The notes beneath the pieces are model-generated. The model saw only the letters and a list, made by a program, of their open reading frames with translations, was not told the DNA's origin and made no database searches. The position numbers were made by a program, and so were the translations under genes. A stretch of 64,000 bases of DNA from Novosphingobium sp. JCM 18896 (GTDB lineage Bacteria; Pseudomonadota; Alphaproteobacteria; Sphingomonadales; Sphingomonadaceae). The stretch is taken from positions 558,001 through 622,000 of the forward strand of contig NZ_JAPCZF010000002.1 of the NCBI RefSeq assembly GCF_025938095.1, read 5' to 3'. Numbering within the stretch: position 1 is the stretch's first letter; every line of letters starts with the position of its first letter. Below are positions 1 to 8,367 of this stretch, piece after piece.

Positions 1-761
1 ACGATGTACGGGCCCTTGTTGCACACAGCCTGCGGCGGCGGCGGGGGCGGAGGAGGCGGCGGCGGGGGCGGCGGCGGGGGCGGCGGGGGCGGCGGCGGAG
101 CTTCACCACCGAAGTTGTAGGTCAGGCTTGCCAGCAGCGAGTGCGAGCGGAAGCGCGTGCTGACCGGCAGACCCGCGTTGTTCACCACGTCGACGTTGTC
201 GACGTTGAAGAAGCGATACTTCAGACCCACGTCGACATGGTCGCTGAGCGGCGTGCGAACGCCGGCCAGAGCCTGCCATGCGAAGCCGCTGTCGCTGTCG
301 TTGATGTTCGAAGCAGCCGCACCGACGCCCGGGCTGGCAGCCTGGAGCTTGACGCGAGCAACACCGACACCACCACCGACGAAGCCCTGAATGCCGTCGT
401 CGTTGCCGAAGTCGAGCAGGCCGTTCAGCATGAAGCTGAGAGCGCTGGCACCGCCGTCGACCTGGGCACCCGTGTAGGTGGCCGCACCGACGCGGTAGTC
501 TTCGCCTTCGTTCGCGCGGCGATAGCTCGCCTCGGTCTCGAGACGGAACATGCCGAAGTCGTAACCGATCACGCCACCGAAGTCATAGCCGGTCGCGAGG
601 TCGAGATTGCTGGCGTTGTTGACGTTGTTGATGTCGAACTGAAGATCTTCGACGATCATGGCGCCGCCGTCAGCTTCGACGTACCACGATCCTTCGCGCG
701 CCAAAGCCGGTGTGGCGAGGGCTGAAGTAGCCAGCGCCATCCCAATGACGAGTTTCCGCAT
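1..761 (-). CDS. OmpA-family outer membrane beta-barrel protein, 3' part cut off by window edge
   Basis: The reverse strand opens with ATG at 761-759 and a signal peptide ending in an ALA-type cleavage site, followed by EGSWYVEADGG and a barrel of roughly 200 residues with alternating aromatic/hydrophobic strands ending in LTYNFGGE. A run of about 20 prolines (positions about 40-108) then links to QAVCNKGPYIV, which matches the start of the periplasmic OmpA peptidoglycan-binding domain in sphingomonad OmpA proteins. The window ends there, so the diaminopimelate-binding residues cannot be seen. The expected role is outer-membrane anchoring to peptidoglycan. An AGGGG ribosome site lies 6-12 bases before the ATG. 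The polyproline linker is unusually long, but proline-rich linkers are common in this family. Confidence 0.85.
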   Translation of the reverse strand, partial: MRKLVIGMALATSALATPALAREGSWYVEADGGAMIVEDLQFDINNVNNASNLDLATGYDFGGVIGYDFGMFRLETEASYRRANEGEDYRVGAATYTGAQVDGGASALSFMLNGLLDFGNDDGIQGFVGGGVGVARVKLQAASPGVGAAASNINDSDSGFAWQALAGVRTPLSDHVDVGLKYRFFNVDNVDVVNNAGLPVSTRFRSHSLLASLTYNFGGEAPPPPPPPPPPPPPPPPPPPPPPQAVCNKGPYI

Positions 762-948
762 TATTGTTCCCCTATTATAGAGACTGGAGCCACCGAGTGC
801 GGCCTTGTCTACTGCCTTAAAATGGCCCGCGCAAGTGTGCAAAACTGATCGCTGTTGCAGAAATGCCGCGATTCCGGTGGGTTGCAAACCAGAAACGACG
901 GCCCCGCAGGCATCATCGAATTTCGGCAGTTCCCTCACGTTCAGTCCC

Positions 949-1410
949 TCATGCACCGTCGGGGTAGACCCCGGCGTCCTTGAGCGCAGCAATCAGTTGC
1001 ACAATTGCAGCGCGAGCTTCGGCATCAACGACGCTGCCGCCGATTGGTTCCAGCGGCGCAGCAGGAAATCGCCAGATACCGAAAAAACGTCGCTCCTGAC
1101 CGGTCGACCGATCAAGCAGACGCAGGCCGTCGCGCGGACTGACGAAGAGCCAGTTGCCCGCCTGGCGGCAGGCAAGCTTGCCTGGCTGCCCCGCCCAGAC
1201 ACCGCTCGGCGAAGCGGCGACGAGCCAGGTTTCGCCTTCTGCGGGCGTCGACGGCGGGGTCGCGCTTTCGCCTTCGATCGCGCAATGCAGCAGGGCATCA
1301 GCCAGCGCATGGGCCTCATTGACGAAGACCTCTTTCTGGGCCTGGCCCGGGAAAAGTAGCGGTAAGCCGTAGCGCGGGCTGGCGGTATCGAAGAGAAACG
1401 GATCGCTCAT
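949..1410 (-). CDS. DUF2793 domain protein at the end of the GTA cluster
   Basis: This 153-residue protein begins MSDPFLFDTASPRYGLPLLF and carries the GQAQKEVFVNEAHALADALLH block typical of DUF2793, a family found after the tail-fibre region of alphaproteobacterial phages and GTAs. The rest is a W/G-rich beta-type sequence (GETWLVAASPSGVWAG; GNWLFVSPRDG). A GGAG ribosome site precedes the ATG and the gene starts 12 bases after the gp15 stop, so it is probably the last cistron of the GTA operon. A tail-tip or host-attachment role is inferred from position only. No signal peptide or membrane segment is visible. Confidence 0.8.
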   Translation of the reverse strand: MSDPFLFDTASPRYGLPLLFPGQAQKEVFVNEAHALADALLHCAIEGESATPPSTPAEGETWLVAASPSGVWAGQPGKLACRQAGNWLFVSPRDGLRLLDRSTGQERRFFGIWRFPAAPLEPIGGSVVDAEARAAIVQLIAALKDAGVYPDGA

Positions 1411-1422
1411 GGCGAGTCTCCA

Positions 1423-3600
1423 TCAGGCAAGCGTGGTCAGGAACAGCGGCTCGGACAGCGCGTGGCTGCCCTGCTGGCGCACGCGCAGCGCGCCAGTCGG
1501 CAAGGCGGCGAGCGTGGCCGCCGACAGTGCGAGCCGCGGTTCGCTCGGTTCCCACACTGCTGCCGGCGCGGCCGGATCGCCCAAGGTCACGATATAGCGC
1601 TCGACCTGCTCCTGCAGCGGCACGTCGACGCCATCGCGCCAGGCCCAGCCGCCCCGCGCGCGTCGTGTCCAGCCGAGTTCGAGCGCGCCGTCGGGCGCCG
1701 CGGCGACGCGTGGATGGACGGGTGCCGGCGGGCGCAGCCCCACGCCGCGCAGCGCGATCGGCGCCAAGACCGGGGCATCGTCGCCGAAACCGACTGCGGC
1801 GATCTGCACGCCGGGAACGCTGCCGACGCGCGCCGGATCGAGCGCCACCGGCCGCCCGTCGAGCAGGACGAAACGCTCGCCGGCGACGTGGTTCGCCAGC
1901 GCGGCCTCGGTACCACCGCAGCCGCGCAGCAGCAGGCGCAACCGCCAGCGTCCCGCGCCAAGCGGTTCGGCCCGGCCGAACTGGATGATCTCGTCGCCGA
2001 GCAGCGCGCGGTTGGCGCCGAGCGCGAGCTGGCGCCCGCTTGCGTCGATCAGGTCCATCGCCGGATCCACGAGCCGTATGACCACCCCGGCCCCGCGATC
2101 GAACAGCAGCGGATGGGCGGGGGCGAGCGCCGTCTCGGCCTCACCGATCAGGCCGCGGGTGCGGCCGCTCGGCCCCAGCGGCTCGAGCGCACCGTCGCCG
2201 CGATCGACGTAAAGCGCGGCACCGCGCCAGTTTGCCGTCTCCGCCGAGGCCGCGGCATAGATCGTCGGCGCATCGCCGTTGCCGGTGCCGTCCCATGGCA
2301 GCTCGAAGGCCGCGAGCGTGGTCGGCGGTGGGGGCAGGTCGGGCGGCGGGTTGATCCGCCCGGGATCGACGGGTGCGGCGGGCACCGCGTCGGCGCCGGT
2401 CGGCACCGCGCGCTCGAGCGTGAGCTCGACCCCGCTCGCGCGCCACTCCCATTCGGCGACGCGCCAACGACCGCCGAGCCCCGGCACGGTCACGAGCGCG
2501 CCGGGCGCGACGGCGGGATCGAGCGCGGCGCAACGCCAGGACAGCGTCTCGCGCCGCCAGCCCGCGCGCCGCGCCACCGTTTCCGCCAAAGCGCGCGCAT
2601 CGGTAGCCGCCATCGCCATCGGCAGTTCGACGGTCCACGGCTGCCCGCTCGCCATACGCCCCGTCGCGCGCTGGACGCCGGGCTGATAGTCGCGGTCGAG
2701 ATCGTAGTAGCGCAGGATTTCGGGCGCCGCCTGGGGCAGCGCCTCGCGCCGACGCGTGCGACCGCTCAGGCCGCCGAAGGCATCGTCCTCGACCGCTACC
2801 GCCGCTTCGGGCAGCACGATCGGCGCGTCCTGCAGGCGTTCGCGCGCGATCACCAGGCGCTCGCCGCCGGCGTCGCAAGCGATCGGCAGCACCGGATCGA
2901 GCTGGCGCAGCACGTCGGCCACAGGGCCCTCGCAGGTCAGCCCGGCGATGCCCGGCAGGGCAACGGCGGCCTCCGCCAGTTGCGGATCGACCACATCCTG
3001 CAGAGTGAAGGCACCGGGATCGGCGATGACCTCGAAAGTCAGCGCGGGGATGCGGTTGAAGAAGTCGCCGAGCTCGAGATCCTCGAACACGACATAGGCG
3101 CTGCCGCGCCAGGCCGGGCAGCGCGCCAAGCCCTCGGCCGCGGCGATCAGCGGATCGGGCGCCTGGTCGCCCCAGCCATGATGCAACCGCATGGCACCGC
3201 CGACCTTGAGATCGCCGCCCTCGCCGCGCAGCAGGTTGCCGTCGGCCCATATCCGCCCGATCGCCGCGATCGGCCGGCTGCCCAGCGCGACCGCGAAAGA
3301 GGCGGTGTAGGTATAGCTGGTCACCGACGGGCGGCCCTTGCCGCCGCCCTGGCTCTCGCGATGCTCGACGAGGTCGGTCGCCCAGATGATCGCGCCGGCG
3401 ACGCGCATGCGCCCGAAGTGGCGCGGCAGCACCTGGCCGTAGGTCGAGGTGGTGGGCGCCAGCTCCTTGAGCCGCGGCCCCTCGCCGCGCCCGCCGCCGA
3501 GCACGGCCCCGTCGATCGCACGACCGGCCAGCGCACCGATCGCCCCGCCCAGCGGACCGCCGAGCGCGGTGCCCACGGCCGAAAGCAGCAAAGTCGCCAT
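1423..3600 (-). CDS. GTA gp15-like tail tip / host-specificity protein, short form
   Basis: This 725-residue protein has the gp15 N-terminus: a glycine-rich hydrophobic stretch (GTALGGPLGGAIGALAG), then GRMRVAGAIIWATDLVEH, a GKGRPSVTSYTYTASFAVAL strand and IGRIWADG. These are characteristic of the RcGTA gp15 phage tail domain. RcGTA gp15 is about 1300 residues and carries a TIM-barrel-like domain in its middle; this protein is little more than half that length and I see no such domain. The C-terminal half is beta-rich, with repeated LGADRALLGDEIIQFG-like segments typical of tail tip proteins. It starts 4 bases after the peptidase gene with an AGGGAT ribosome site. The inferred role is central fibre or receptor-binding tip. 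Confidence 0.82.
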   Translation of the reverse strand: MATLLLSAVGTALGGPLGGAIGALAGRAIDGAVLGGGRGEGPRLKELAPTTSTYGQVLPRHFGRMRVAGAIIWATDLVEHRESQGGGKGRPSVTSYTYTASFAVALGSRPIAAIGRIWADGNLLRGEGGDLKVGGAMRLHHGWGDQAPDPLIAAAEGLARCPAWRGSAYVVFEDLELGDFFNRIPALTFEVIADPGAFTLQDVVDPQLAEAAVALPGIAGLTCEGPVADVLRQLDPVLPIACDAGGERLVIARERLQDAPIVLPEAAVAVEDDAFGGLSGRTRRREALPQAAPEILRYYDLDRDYQPGVQRATGRMASGQPWTVELPMAMAATDARALAETVARRAGWRRETLSWRCAALDPAVAPGALVTVPGLGGRWRVAEWEWRASGVELTLERAVPTGADAVPAAPVDPGRINPPPDLPPPPTTLAAFELPWDGTGNGDAPTIYAAASAETANWRGAALYVDRGDGALEPLGPSGRTRGLIGEAETALAPAHPLLFDRGAGVVIRLVDPAMDLIDASGRQLALGANRALLGDEIIQFGRAEPLGAGRWRLRLLLRGCGGTEAALANHVAGERFVLLDGRPVALDPARVGSVPGVQIAAVGFGDDAPVLAPIALRGVGLRPPAPVHPRVAAAPDGALELGWTRRARGGWAWRDGVDVPLQEQVERYIVTLGDPAAPAAVWEPSEPRLALSAATLAALPTGALRVRQQGSHALSEPLFLTTLA

Positions 3601-3603
3601 GAT

Positions 3604-4005
3604 CTATCCCTCGACGAGGCGCCAATGGCGCAGGATCGTGCCCGCGGGAACGCCCGGCGTGACGACCACGCGTCGCAGCCCGGCATGGGCATGGACGTGC
3701 CCCGCGGCCGTCGCGATCGCACAGTGAATCTGCCCGGGCCCGGCGTGCAGCAGCATGACGTCACCCGATGCGACCGATCCAACGGCGGGCACGAGCCCAC
3801 CCGCTGCAGCCAAAGCATCGACATCGCGCGGGATCGGCGCCCGCAGCGCATAACCGGTCGGCAGAACCAGCTTCCGGCCACAGCCAGCAAAGGCCGCCGT
3901 GAGCACGCCGAGGCAGTCGAGTCCCGTGGCCGGATCCCGGCCATGCAATCGGAACCTTGCGCCCACGAGCGCTTCGGCAGCGCGTGCGAGATCTTCACCG
4001 GTCAT
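3604..4005 (-). CDS. GTA gp14-like NlpC/P60 family peptidase
   Basis: This compact 133-residue protein shows the NlpC/P60 catalytic triad pattern: Cys in TGLDCLGVL, His in GQIHCAIAT and a later His in HVHAHAGLRRVVV. In RcGTA the equivalent gp14 is a tail-associated cell wall hydrolase that helps the tail breach peptidoglycan. The gene overlaps gp13 by an ATGA junction (4002-4005) and is followed by gp15, the fixed order of the GTA tail-tip module. There is no signal peptide, as expected for a virion-assembled enzyme. Family assignment is firm; murein activity is inferred. Confidence 0.85.
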   Translation of the reverse strand: MTGEDLARAAEALVGARFRLHGRDPATGLDCLGVLTAAFAGCGRKLVLPTGYALRAPIPRDVDALAAAGGLVPAVGSVASGDVMLLHAGPGQIHCAIATAAGHVHAHAGLRRVVVTPGVPAGTILRHWRLVEG

Positions 4006-4823
4006 GTCGCCGGCACCGGATAGCGCGTGAGCAGGTCGTTGCCCGGCAGGAACGGCTCGCCCTGGAAATTGACGGCATTGGCGAAGCGCGTCGCGCAGGT
4101 GTCGAGCGTATGATCGCAGCCCTCGCGCGCGATCGCCCGCTGGCCAGCGGCCATCCCGGCGGGCAGCGGCATGTCGAGCACGAGCCCCGCCGCACCGGCC
4201 TGCATCACCGTCGTGGCCAGGCCCGCCAGCGGCCCGTCGAGCCAGCGCAGCAGGCCGCCGACCAGGTCACCCGGCGCAGCCTCGGTCGCGAGAGTCACGG
4301 CATTGGCATCGGCATTCCAGCCCGCCAGCACCGCTTCGTGCGTGAAAGCCACGGCCGAGAGATTGCACCCGCGCCCGCAGAACACGGCGCGGCACGACGG
4401 GCTCGTGCGCGGCAGGTCATCGGCCGAGAGCAGCGCCTTGCGCGAGGTGAGCTCGGCGGTGAAGCGCCCGTCCTCCTCGACCACGCCGCCCAGGGTGCCG
4501 CGATAGAGGAAAGTCCGCTCGCCGCCGTCCCAGTCGACCAGGCCCATGCGCAGCTCGGCGCCATCGAACCGCCCCGCGGCGAGATCGGCGCCCGAAATCG
4601 CGTCATGGCTGAGCGCGCCTTCGACCTCGGCGCTGTCGGCATCGAGCCCGGCCGAGCGGCGCACGGCCGAAGGCGTCATGCCCGGCGCCGCGCGGTGCAG
4701 CACGCCGTCGAACCACAGGTCACGGTCATGGCTGGTGAAGCCCAGCGCCACCCCGTCGCGCCGCAGCACGCGCCAGAAAGTCGCCGCGGTATCGAGCTGC
4801 TGCGCGAACCAGGTGCGGGTCAT
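4002..4823 (-). CDS. GTA gp13-like tail hub protein (DUF2163)
   Basis: This 273-residue protein has the DUF2163/TIGR02218 signature: an N-terminal MTRTWFAQQLDTAATFWRVL block with GFTSHDRDLWFDG, a central Cys cluster CRAVFCGRGCNLS, and a C-terminal GCDHTLDTCATRF followed by NFQGEPFLPGNDLLTR. The conserved cysteines suggest metal or iron-sulfur binding; the RcGTA hub protein is reported to hold such a cluster. It overlaps the gp12 stop by ATGA and the gp14 start by ATGA, so the three tail-tip genes are translationally coupled. The inferred role is the baseplate hub joining the tail tube to the gp15 fibre. Confidence 0.87.
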   Translation of the reverse strand: MTRTWFAQQLDTAATFWRVLRRDGVALGFTSHDRDLWFDGVLHRAAPGMTPSAVRRSAGLDADSAEVEGALSHDAISGADLAAGRFDGAELRMGLVDWDGGERTFLYRGTLGGVVEEDGRFTAELTSRKALLSADDLPRTSPSCRAVFCGRGCNLSAVAFTHEAVLAGWNADANAVTLATEAAPGDLVGGLLRWLDGPLAGLATTVMQAGAAGLVLDMPLPAGMAAGQRAIAREGCDHTLDTCATRFANAVNFQGEPFLPGNDLLTRYPVPAT

Positions 4824-7171
4824 GACGCCTCGCGCAGTTCGACCAGCGGCACGGCCGGCGCCTCGCCCGCGGCGAAGGCCGCGCCCGAGACCTGCAACCG
4901 GTCCTCGGCGAAGCGCACGGGCACGTCGAACAGGAAGCCCGCGCGCACTTCGGCACCGGCGGCCGGCGCCAGATCGAAGGTCACCACCCCGCCCTCTGCC
5001 AGAGTCCAGCCGCTCGCACGCAGCACACCGCCGACGCTGACCAGTACGGTGTCGAAGCGCGGCCGCGTGATCCGGCGGACCTGCTCGGCGCTCTCGTTGC
5101 CATAGCGCTTGACCAGCGCAAAGGCCGATCGCGTGCCGTCACCGATGCCCAGCAGCTGATCTGCCATGGTCGGCGCGCCGCTCATGCCGTTCGAGCTGTA
5201 GTCCGACGGATCGCGCAGACGGAACCCGCGCGCCGCGCCGCGCCGGGCGCGGAAGAAGGCGATCAGCACGCCGAGCTCGCTTTCCGAGCGGAGCCCCGGC
5301 CCGACGTCGAAGCGCAGCCGCGCGTCGGACCAGAGACTGTTGCGCCGCTCGTGCCCAGAAGCCGTGACCGCGACCGAGGTCGAGAATTCGGGCGCGATCG
5401 TGGCATCGATGCCCAGCGCCAGCGGATAGAGCACGTCGTCGAAAGCCTGCATGGCGTCATCCTCGGAAGCGGGTGCGGGCAGCCGCACGTAACCGTCGCG
5501 GCAGACCTGCGGCAGCGCCCAGACGAAGACCTGGTGCGGATCGCGCGCCAGCGCCTCGTCGATGCCGGCGTCGATCCGCCGCCACAGGTCCGCCTGTTCG
5601 GGGAGCAGCACGAAGCCGGCGAAATAGTCCTGCTCACCCGGCGGATAGCCGAGCCGCGCGTTGACGAGATCGTAGGCCTGACGCCGCCGCGCATCGGCGC
5701 CCGCGGTCAGCCAGTCGTAGTCCTCCACCTGGAGCCGGTCGAAAGCCGGTGCCGCCCAGGCCAGCGGCAGGTTGGCGCGGCGCGCCTCGGGCGTGGCGGG
5801 GTCGAGCAGGGTCGGCGGGAAGACCAGTGCCAGCGCCTCGACCGGCTCGGGCGCAGCCGCTGCGCGCACGGCCGCGACGAGCGCCGCGGTCGATTCCGCC
5901 AGCACGGTGCCGGCCATGTCGAGCAGTGCTTGCTGCGCAGCATCGAGCGGCGCGCGCAGATCGGCGATCACCGGCGGGCTCATCCCCATTCTGGCCCCAA
6001 ACGCCGCCACGGCGGCATCGTCGTAGAGGCAAATCCGCCCGTCGGCGAAGACCCACCACCAGGGCTCGCCGACCTGGAAACGCACGTCCACCCCGGCCGC
6101 GATCATCATTTCCGCATAGGCCGCGCCGACCTCGCGCAGCCAGGCCATGGCCTCGGCATTGGCCGGCGAGAGCAGCGCCGAGGGCGGATCCCAGCCCGTG
6201 CGCGACGGCGCGCCGTCATGCGCGCGCTGCTGCCAGGCTTCGGGGCAATGCTGCGCCAGGACTTCGTAGGACAGCGATGAAATCGGCGAGAAGCCCAGCC
6301 GCTTGCACTCGGCGAAGAAGGCCGCGTGCCAGGCGCGTGCCGGGGCGCAGAGCGGATCGCCGCCCCCACCCACCAGATAGCCCTCCTCGCTCGCCGTGAG
6401 CCGGAAATAATGGCTCATCCCGACATAGTGGACGACGCTGCCGCGGTAGCCGAGTTGGCGCATGTTGCGCAGCAATCGCGCCGGGCTCTGCGTGCCGTTG
6501 TCGTCGAAACCCGTGGCGATCGACAGCCCGTGCGGCGGCACCACGACGTCACCGATCTCGAGCATCGACCGGTGCCCGGTGCAGCGCATCTCGGTCAGTT
6601 CGATCCAGCCCTCGACCGCCGCGGCCAAAGGCGCGCTACTCGACCAGTCGAAATCGGGCGCGACCAGCGAGACGAACAGCCGGTCGATGTCGGCGGGCCA
6701 GACCGGATCGGCCTCGGCCGGATGAAGGAAACCGCCGGCGAGGTTCGCGAAATCGAGCGTGATCCGCGCGTCCTCGGGCACCCCTTGCGCATAGTTCCAC
6801 AGCCGCACGTACCAGGTGCGCGGATTGCCCGCGGCGTCGCGGCCCTCGATCGTCAGGGTCGGGCCATTGATCGCGGGCAGCGGAATGATCCCGCCCGAGC
6901 GCCAGCGGAACGACAGGGTGGTGCGCGAATAGTCGCGGTCGGTCTCGTAGGCGAGCAGCGGATGGTCGAGCCGGTCGCGGCTCTCCCAGATGAGCCCGGC
7001 GAGATCGGCCTTGCGCAGGAACATGGCATCGACGCGCAGCGCATCGGGCGCCGTGGTGACGATCGATGCGGTCATCGGCCGCGGGAAGTTCACCGTCCAG
7101 AAGCGCGGATCGAACCGCTGGATGACATCGGAATGCTGACCCTCGCGGGTCTTGGCGAGCCAGAAGGCCAT
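4820..7171 (-). CDS. GTA gp12-like DUF2460 protein fused to a large N-terminal TIM-barrel-like module
   Basis: The last 200 or so residues of this 783-residue protein are a classic DUF2460 (TIGR02217) tail protein: FRLRDPSDYSSNG, LGIGDGTRSAFALVKRYG, a GVLRASGW turn, then GFLFDVPVRFAEDRLQVSG and PLVELREAS. In RcGTA gp12 this domain is essentially the whole protein (about 200 residues). Here about 570 residues precede it. They contain beta-rich segments and then a stretch that looks like a glycosidase-type TIM barrel (LSIATGFDDNG, YRGSVVHYVGMSHYF, a FQVGEPWWW motif with a candidate acidic residue, and FVWALPQVCRDGYVRLP). An outer tail sheath or distal-tail role is possible. The start ATG is 15 bases from the palindromic element, with the ribosome site GGAGATTTCC inside the gap. 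Confidence 0.85.
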   Translation of the reverse strand: MAFWLAKTREGQHSDVIQRFDPRFWTVNFPRPMTASIVTTAPDALRVDAMFLRKADLAGLIWESRDRLDHPLLAYETDRDYSRTTLSFRWRSGGIIPLPAINGPTLTIEGRDAAGNPRTWYVRLWNYAQGVPEDARITLDFANLAGGFLHPAEADPVWPADIDRLFVSLVAPDFDWSSSAPLAAAVEGWIELTEMRCTGHRSMLEIGDVVVPPHGLSIATGFDDNGTQSPARLLRNMRQLGYRGSVVHYVGMSHYFRLTASEEGYLVGGGGDPLCAPARAWHAAFFAECKRLGFSPISSLSYEVLAQHCPEAWQQRAHDGAPSRTGWDPPSALLSPANAEAMAWLREVGAAYAEMMIAAGVDVRFQVGEPWWWVFADGRICLYDDAAVAAFGARMGMSPPVIADLRAPLDAAQQALLDMAGTVLAESTAALVAAVRAAAAPEPVEALALVFPPTLLDPATPEARRANLPLAWAAPAFDRLQVEDYDWLTAGADARRRQAYDLVNARLGYPPGEQDYFAGFVLLPEQADLWRRIDAGIDEALARDPHQVFVWALPQVCRDGYVRLPAPASEDDAMQAFDDVLYPLALGIDATIAPEFSTSVAVTASGHERRNSLWSDARLRFDVGPGLRSESELGVLIAFFRARRGAARGFRLRDPSDYSSNGMSGAPTMADQLLGIGDGTRSAFALVKRYGNESAEQVRRITRPRFDTVLVSVGGVLRASGWTLAEGGVVTFDLAPAAGAEVRAGFLFDVPVRFAEDRLQVSGAAFAAGEAPAVPLVELREAS

Positions 7172-7185
7172 GGAAATCTCCCTGC

Positions 7186-7315
7186 ATCCTCCCCGGCACG
7201 GGGAGGGGGACCGCCCGAAGGGTGGTGGAGGGGGCTCTCGGCGAAGGCCGTGCGCTGCGGAGAGCCCCCTCCGTCAACCGCTGCGCGGCTGCCACCTCCC
7301 CGTACCGGGGAGGAT
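7186..7315. repeat. palindromic intergenic element, family A (TCCTCCCC type)
   Basis: The arms TCCTCCCCGGCACGGGGAGG and CCTCCCCGTACCGGGGAGGA flank GGGGGACCG, GTGGAGGGGGCTCTC and GAGAGCCCCCTCCGTCA segments that pair with each other, so the whole element can fold as one long branched hairpin. It fills the space between gp12 and gp11 in the GTA cluster and ends on the gp11 stop codon. Related copies are at 9902, 11896, 15273 and 48415. Confidence 0.85.
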
Positions 7316-7884
7316 CAGGCCAGCGCCCGCCGCACCGCGCTCGCGACCTGGCGGGCCGAGCGCTGCAATGCCTGCGGCGCGGCGGCCGGGCTCGATCCGG
7401 TGACCGCGATCGACACGCGTACGTCGCGCGGGCGACCCGCACCGCCCGGCTCGATCCGCCCGGCCGAAGTCGGCACGAACAGTTCGGGCCCGCGCTCGCC
7501 CACCAGATAGCCGCGACCCGGCGCGACCGGTCCGCCCGTGGCGCGGCCCGGCAGGCCGAGGATCGAACCGAGCAGCCCGCCCAGTCCCGATACCGCAGCG
7601 CCAAGCGGATCGCCGCCGGTGTTGCGCCCGCCCGCAAACAGCCCGCGCACCGCCTGCGCGGCGATGTCCTCGATCACCTGCAGCGCCATACGGCGAAGAT
7701 CCTCGAAGCCCAGGCTGCCGCGCCGGATCGCACCGAGCAGGCCGCGTTCGAGCACGCCGCCCGCGCGTTCGAAGCCCGCGACGAGAGTGCCGTCGAACTG
7801 CGCGCGCATCGCCGCGACATCTTGCGCGAAACCCTGGGTGCTCGCGCGCACGTCGACGAGCAGCGTATCAACCGGATCGTCCAT
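7315..7884 (-). CDS. GTA gp11-like short tail tape measure protein
   Basis: This 189-residue protein begins MDDPVDTLLVDVRASTQGFA and has an amphipathic helical first half. A glycine-rich hydrophobic segment follows (GLGGLLGSILGLPGRATGGP), then the RGYLVGERGPELFVP motif that typically ends phage tape measure proteins. It is shorter than a phage tape measure, in keeping with the short GTA tail (the length of this protein sets tail length in siphophages). The start overlaps the gp10.1 end by 17 bases, and the stop abuts a family A palindrome, which may separate this half of the transcript from gp12. Confidence 0.85.
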   Translation of the reverse strand: MDDPVDTLLVDVRASTQGFAQDVAAMRAQFDGTLVAGFERAGGVLERGLLGAIRRGSLGFEDLRRMALQVIEDIAAQAVRGLFAGGRNTGGDPLGAAVSGLGGLLGSILGLPGRATGGPVAPGRGYLVGERGPELFVPTSAGRIEPGGAGRPRDVRVSIAVTGSSPAAAPQALQRSARQVASAVRRALA

Positions 7885-8062
7885 CTATCCGCTCCATCAT
7901 CTGTGCCAGGGCGGCGCGATCGAGCCCGACTTCGCCCTGCGGGTTCAACACGGCGGCAAGTTCGGCCGGGGTCGCCGCCCAGAATTCCGGCGGGCGCCAG
8001 CCAAGCAGCCGCGCAGCGAGCGCGTAGAGCCGCAGCGCCGCCGCCGCGAAACTCTCGCTCAT
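7868..8062 (-). CDS. tail assembly chaperone, gp10.1-like (Phage_TAC_6 / DUF2376)
   Basis: This 64-residue protein has LYALAARLLGWRPPEFWAATPAELAAVL, the core of the small alphaproteobacterial phage tail assembly chaperone family. Such proteins sit between the tail tube gene and the tape measure gene and are thought to coat the tape measure before tube polymerisation. It overlaps the preceding gp10 by ATGA and the following gp11 by 17 bases. No frameshift signal is obvious between the two chaperone-type genes, so they are probably made as separate proteins. Confidence 0.85.
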   Translation of the reverse strand: MSESFAAAALRLYALAARLLGWRPPEFWAATPAELAAVLNPQGEVGLDRAALAQMMERIDGRSG

Positions 8063-8367
8063 TCGCGGCCCTGGAGAATCTGCGCGAGCAACATGCGCAA
8101 GGGCGCGGCACAGGCGGCGAGGCCCTGCGCCGCCACCGCCTCACCCACGGCTTCGCGCGACACCGTGTCGCGGTCGGCCAGGCAGTGCCAGAACAGCGCG
8201 ACCATCTCTGCGAGCCGCAGCTCTCCCGCGGCCGCGCGTTCGACCAGCGCGAACAGCGGGCCGAGTTCCTCCTCGGCCGCGACCAGTGCGGTGAAGCTCG
8301 GTCGCAGCAGGTGCGGCGCGCCGGCGATCGTCAGCGCGGCTTCGCCCCGCAGCGGGTTCGACGTCAT
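8059..8367 (-). CDS. GTA gp10-like tail assembly chaperone (Phage_TAC_11)
   Basis: This 102-residue protein begins MTSNPLRGEAALTIAGAPHL with the FTALVAAEEELGPLFALVERA block typical of the GTA-gp10 family. The start is fixed by the ATGA overlap with the gp9 stop at 8364-8367; the reading frame upstream of this belongs to no protein. It ends in an ATGA overlap with gp10.1. The inferred role is a tail chaperone acting with gp10.1 during tape-measure-guided tail assembly. Confidence 0.85.
   Translation of the reverse strand: MTSNPLRGEAALTIAGAPHLLRPSFTALVAAEEELGPLFALVERAAAGELRLAEMVALFWHCLADRDTVSREAVGEAVAAQGLAACAAPLRMLLAQILQGRE

Noticed and set aside
774..779. TATAAT on the minus strand as the -10 box of the OmpA gene
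   Set aside because: It is only about 12 bases from the start codon and overlaps the space needed for the ribosome site, and no -35 lies 17 bases upstream.
1462..4023. A very long open frame on the plus strand across the gp15 region
   Set aside because: It is antisense to gp15 and gp14, is rich in Arg/Ala/Gly with no recognisable motif, and is expected by chance in high-GC DNA. The minus-strand genes have clear domains and ribosome sites.
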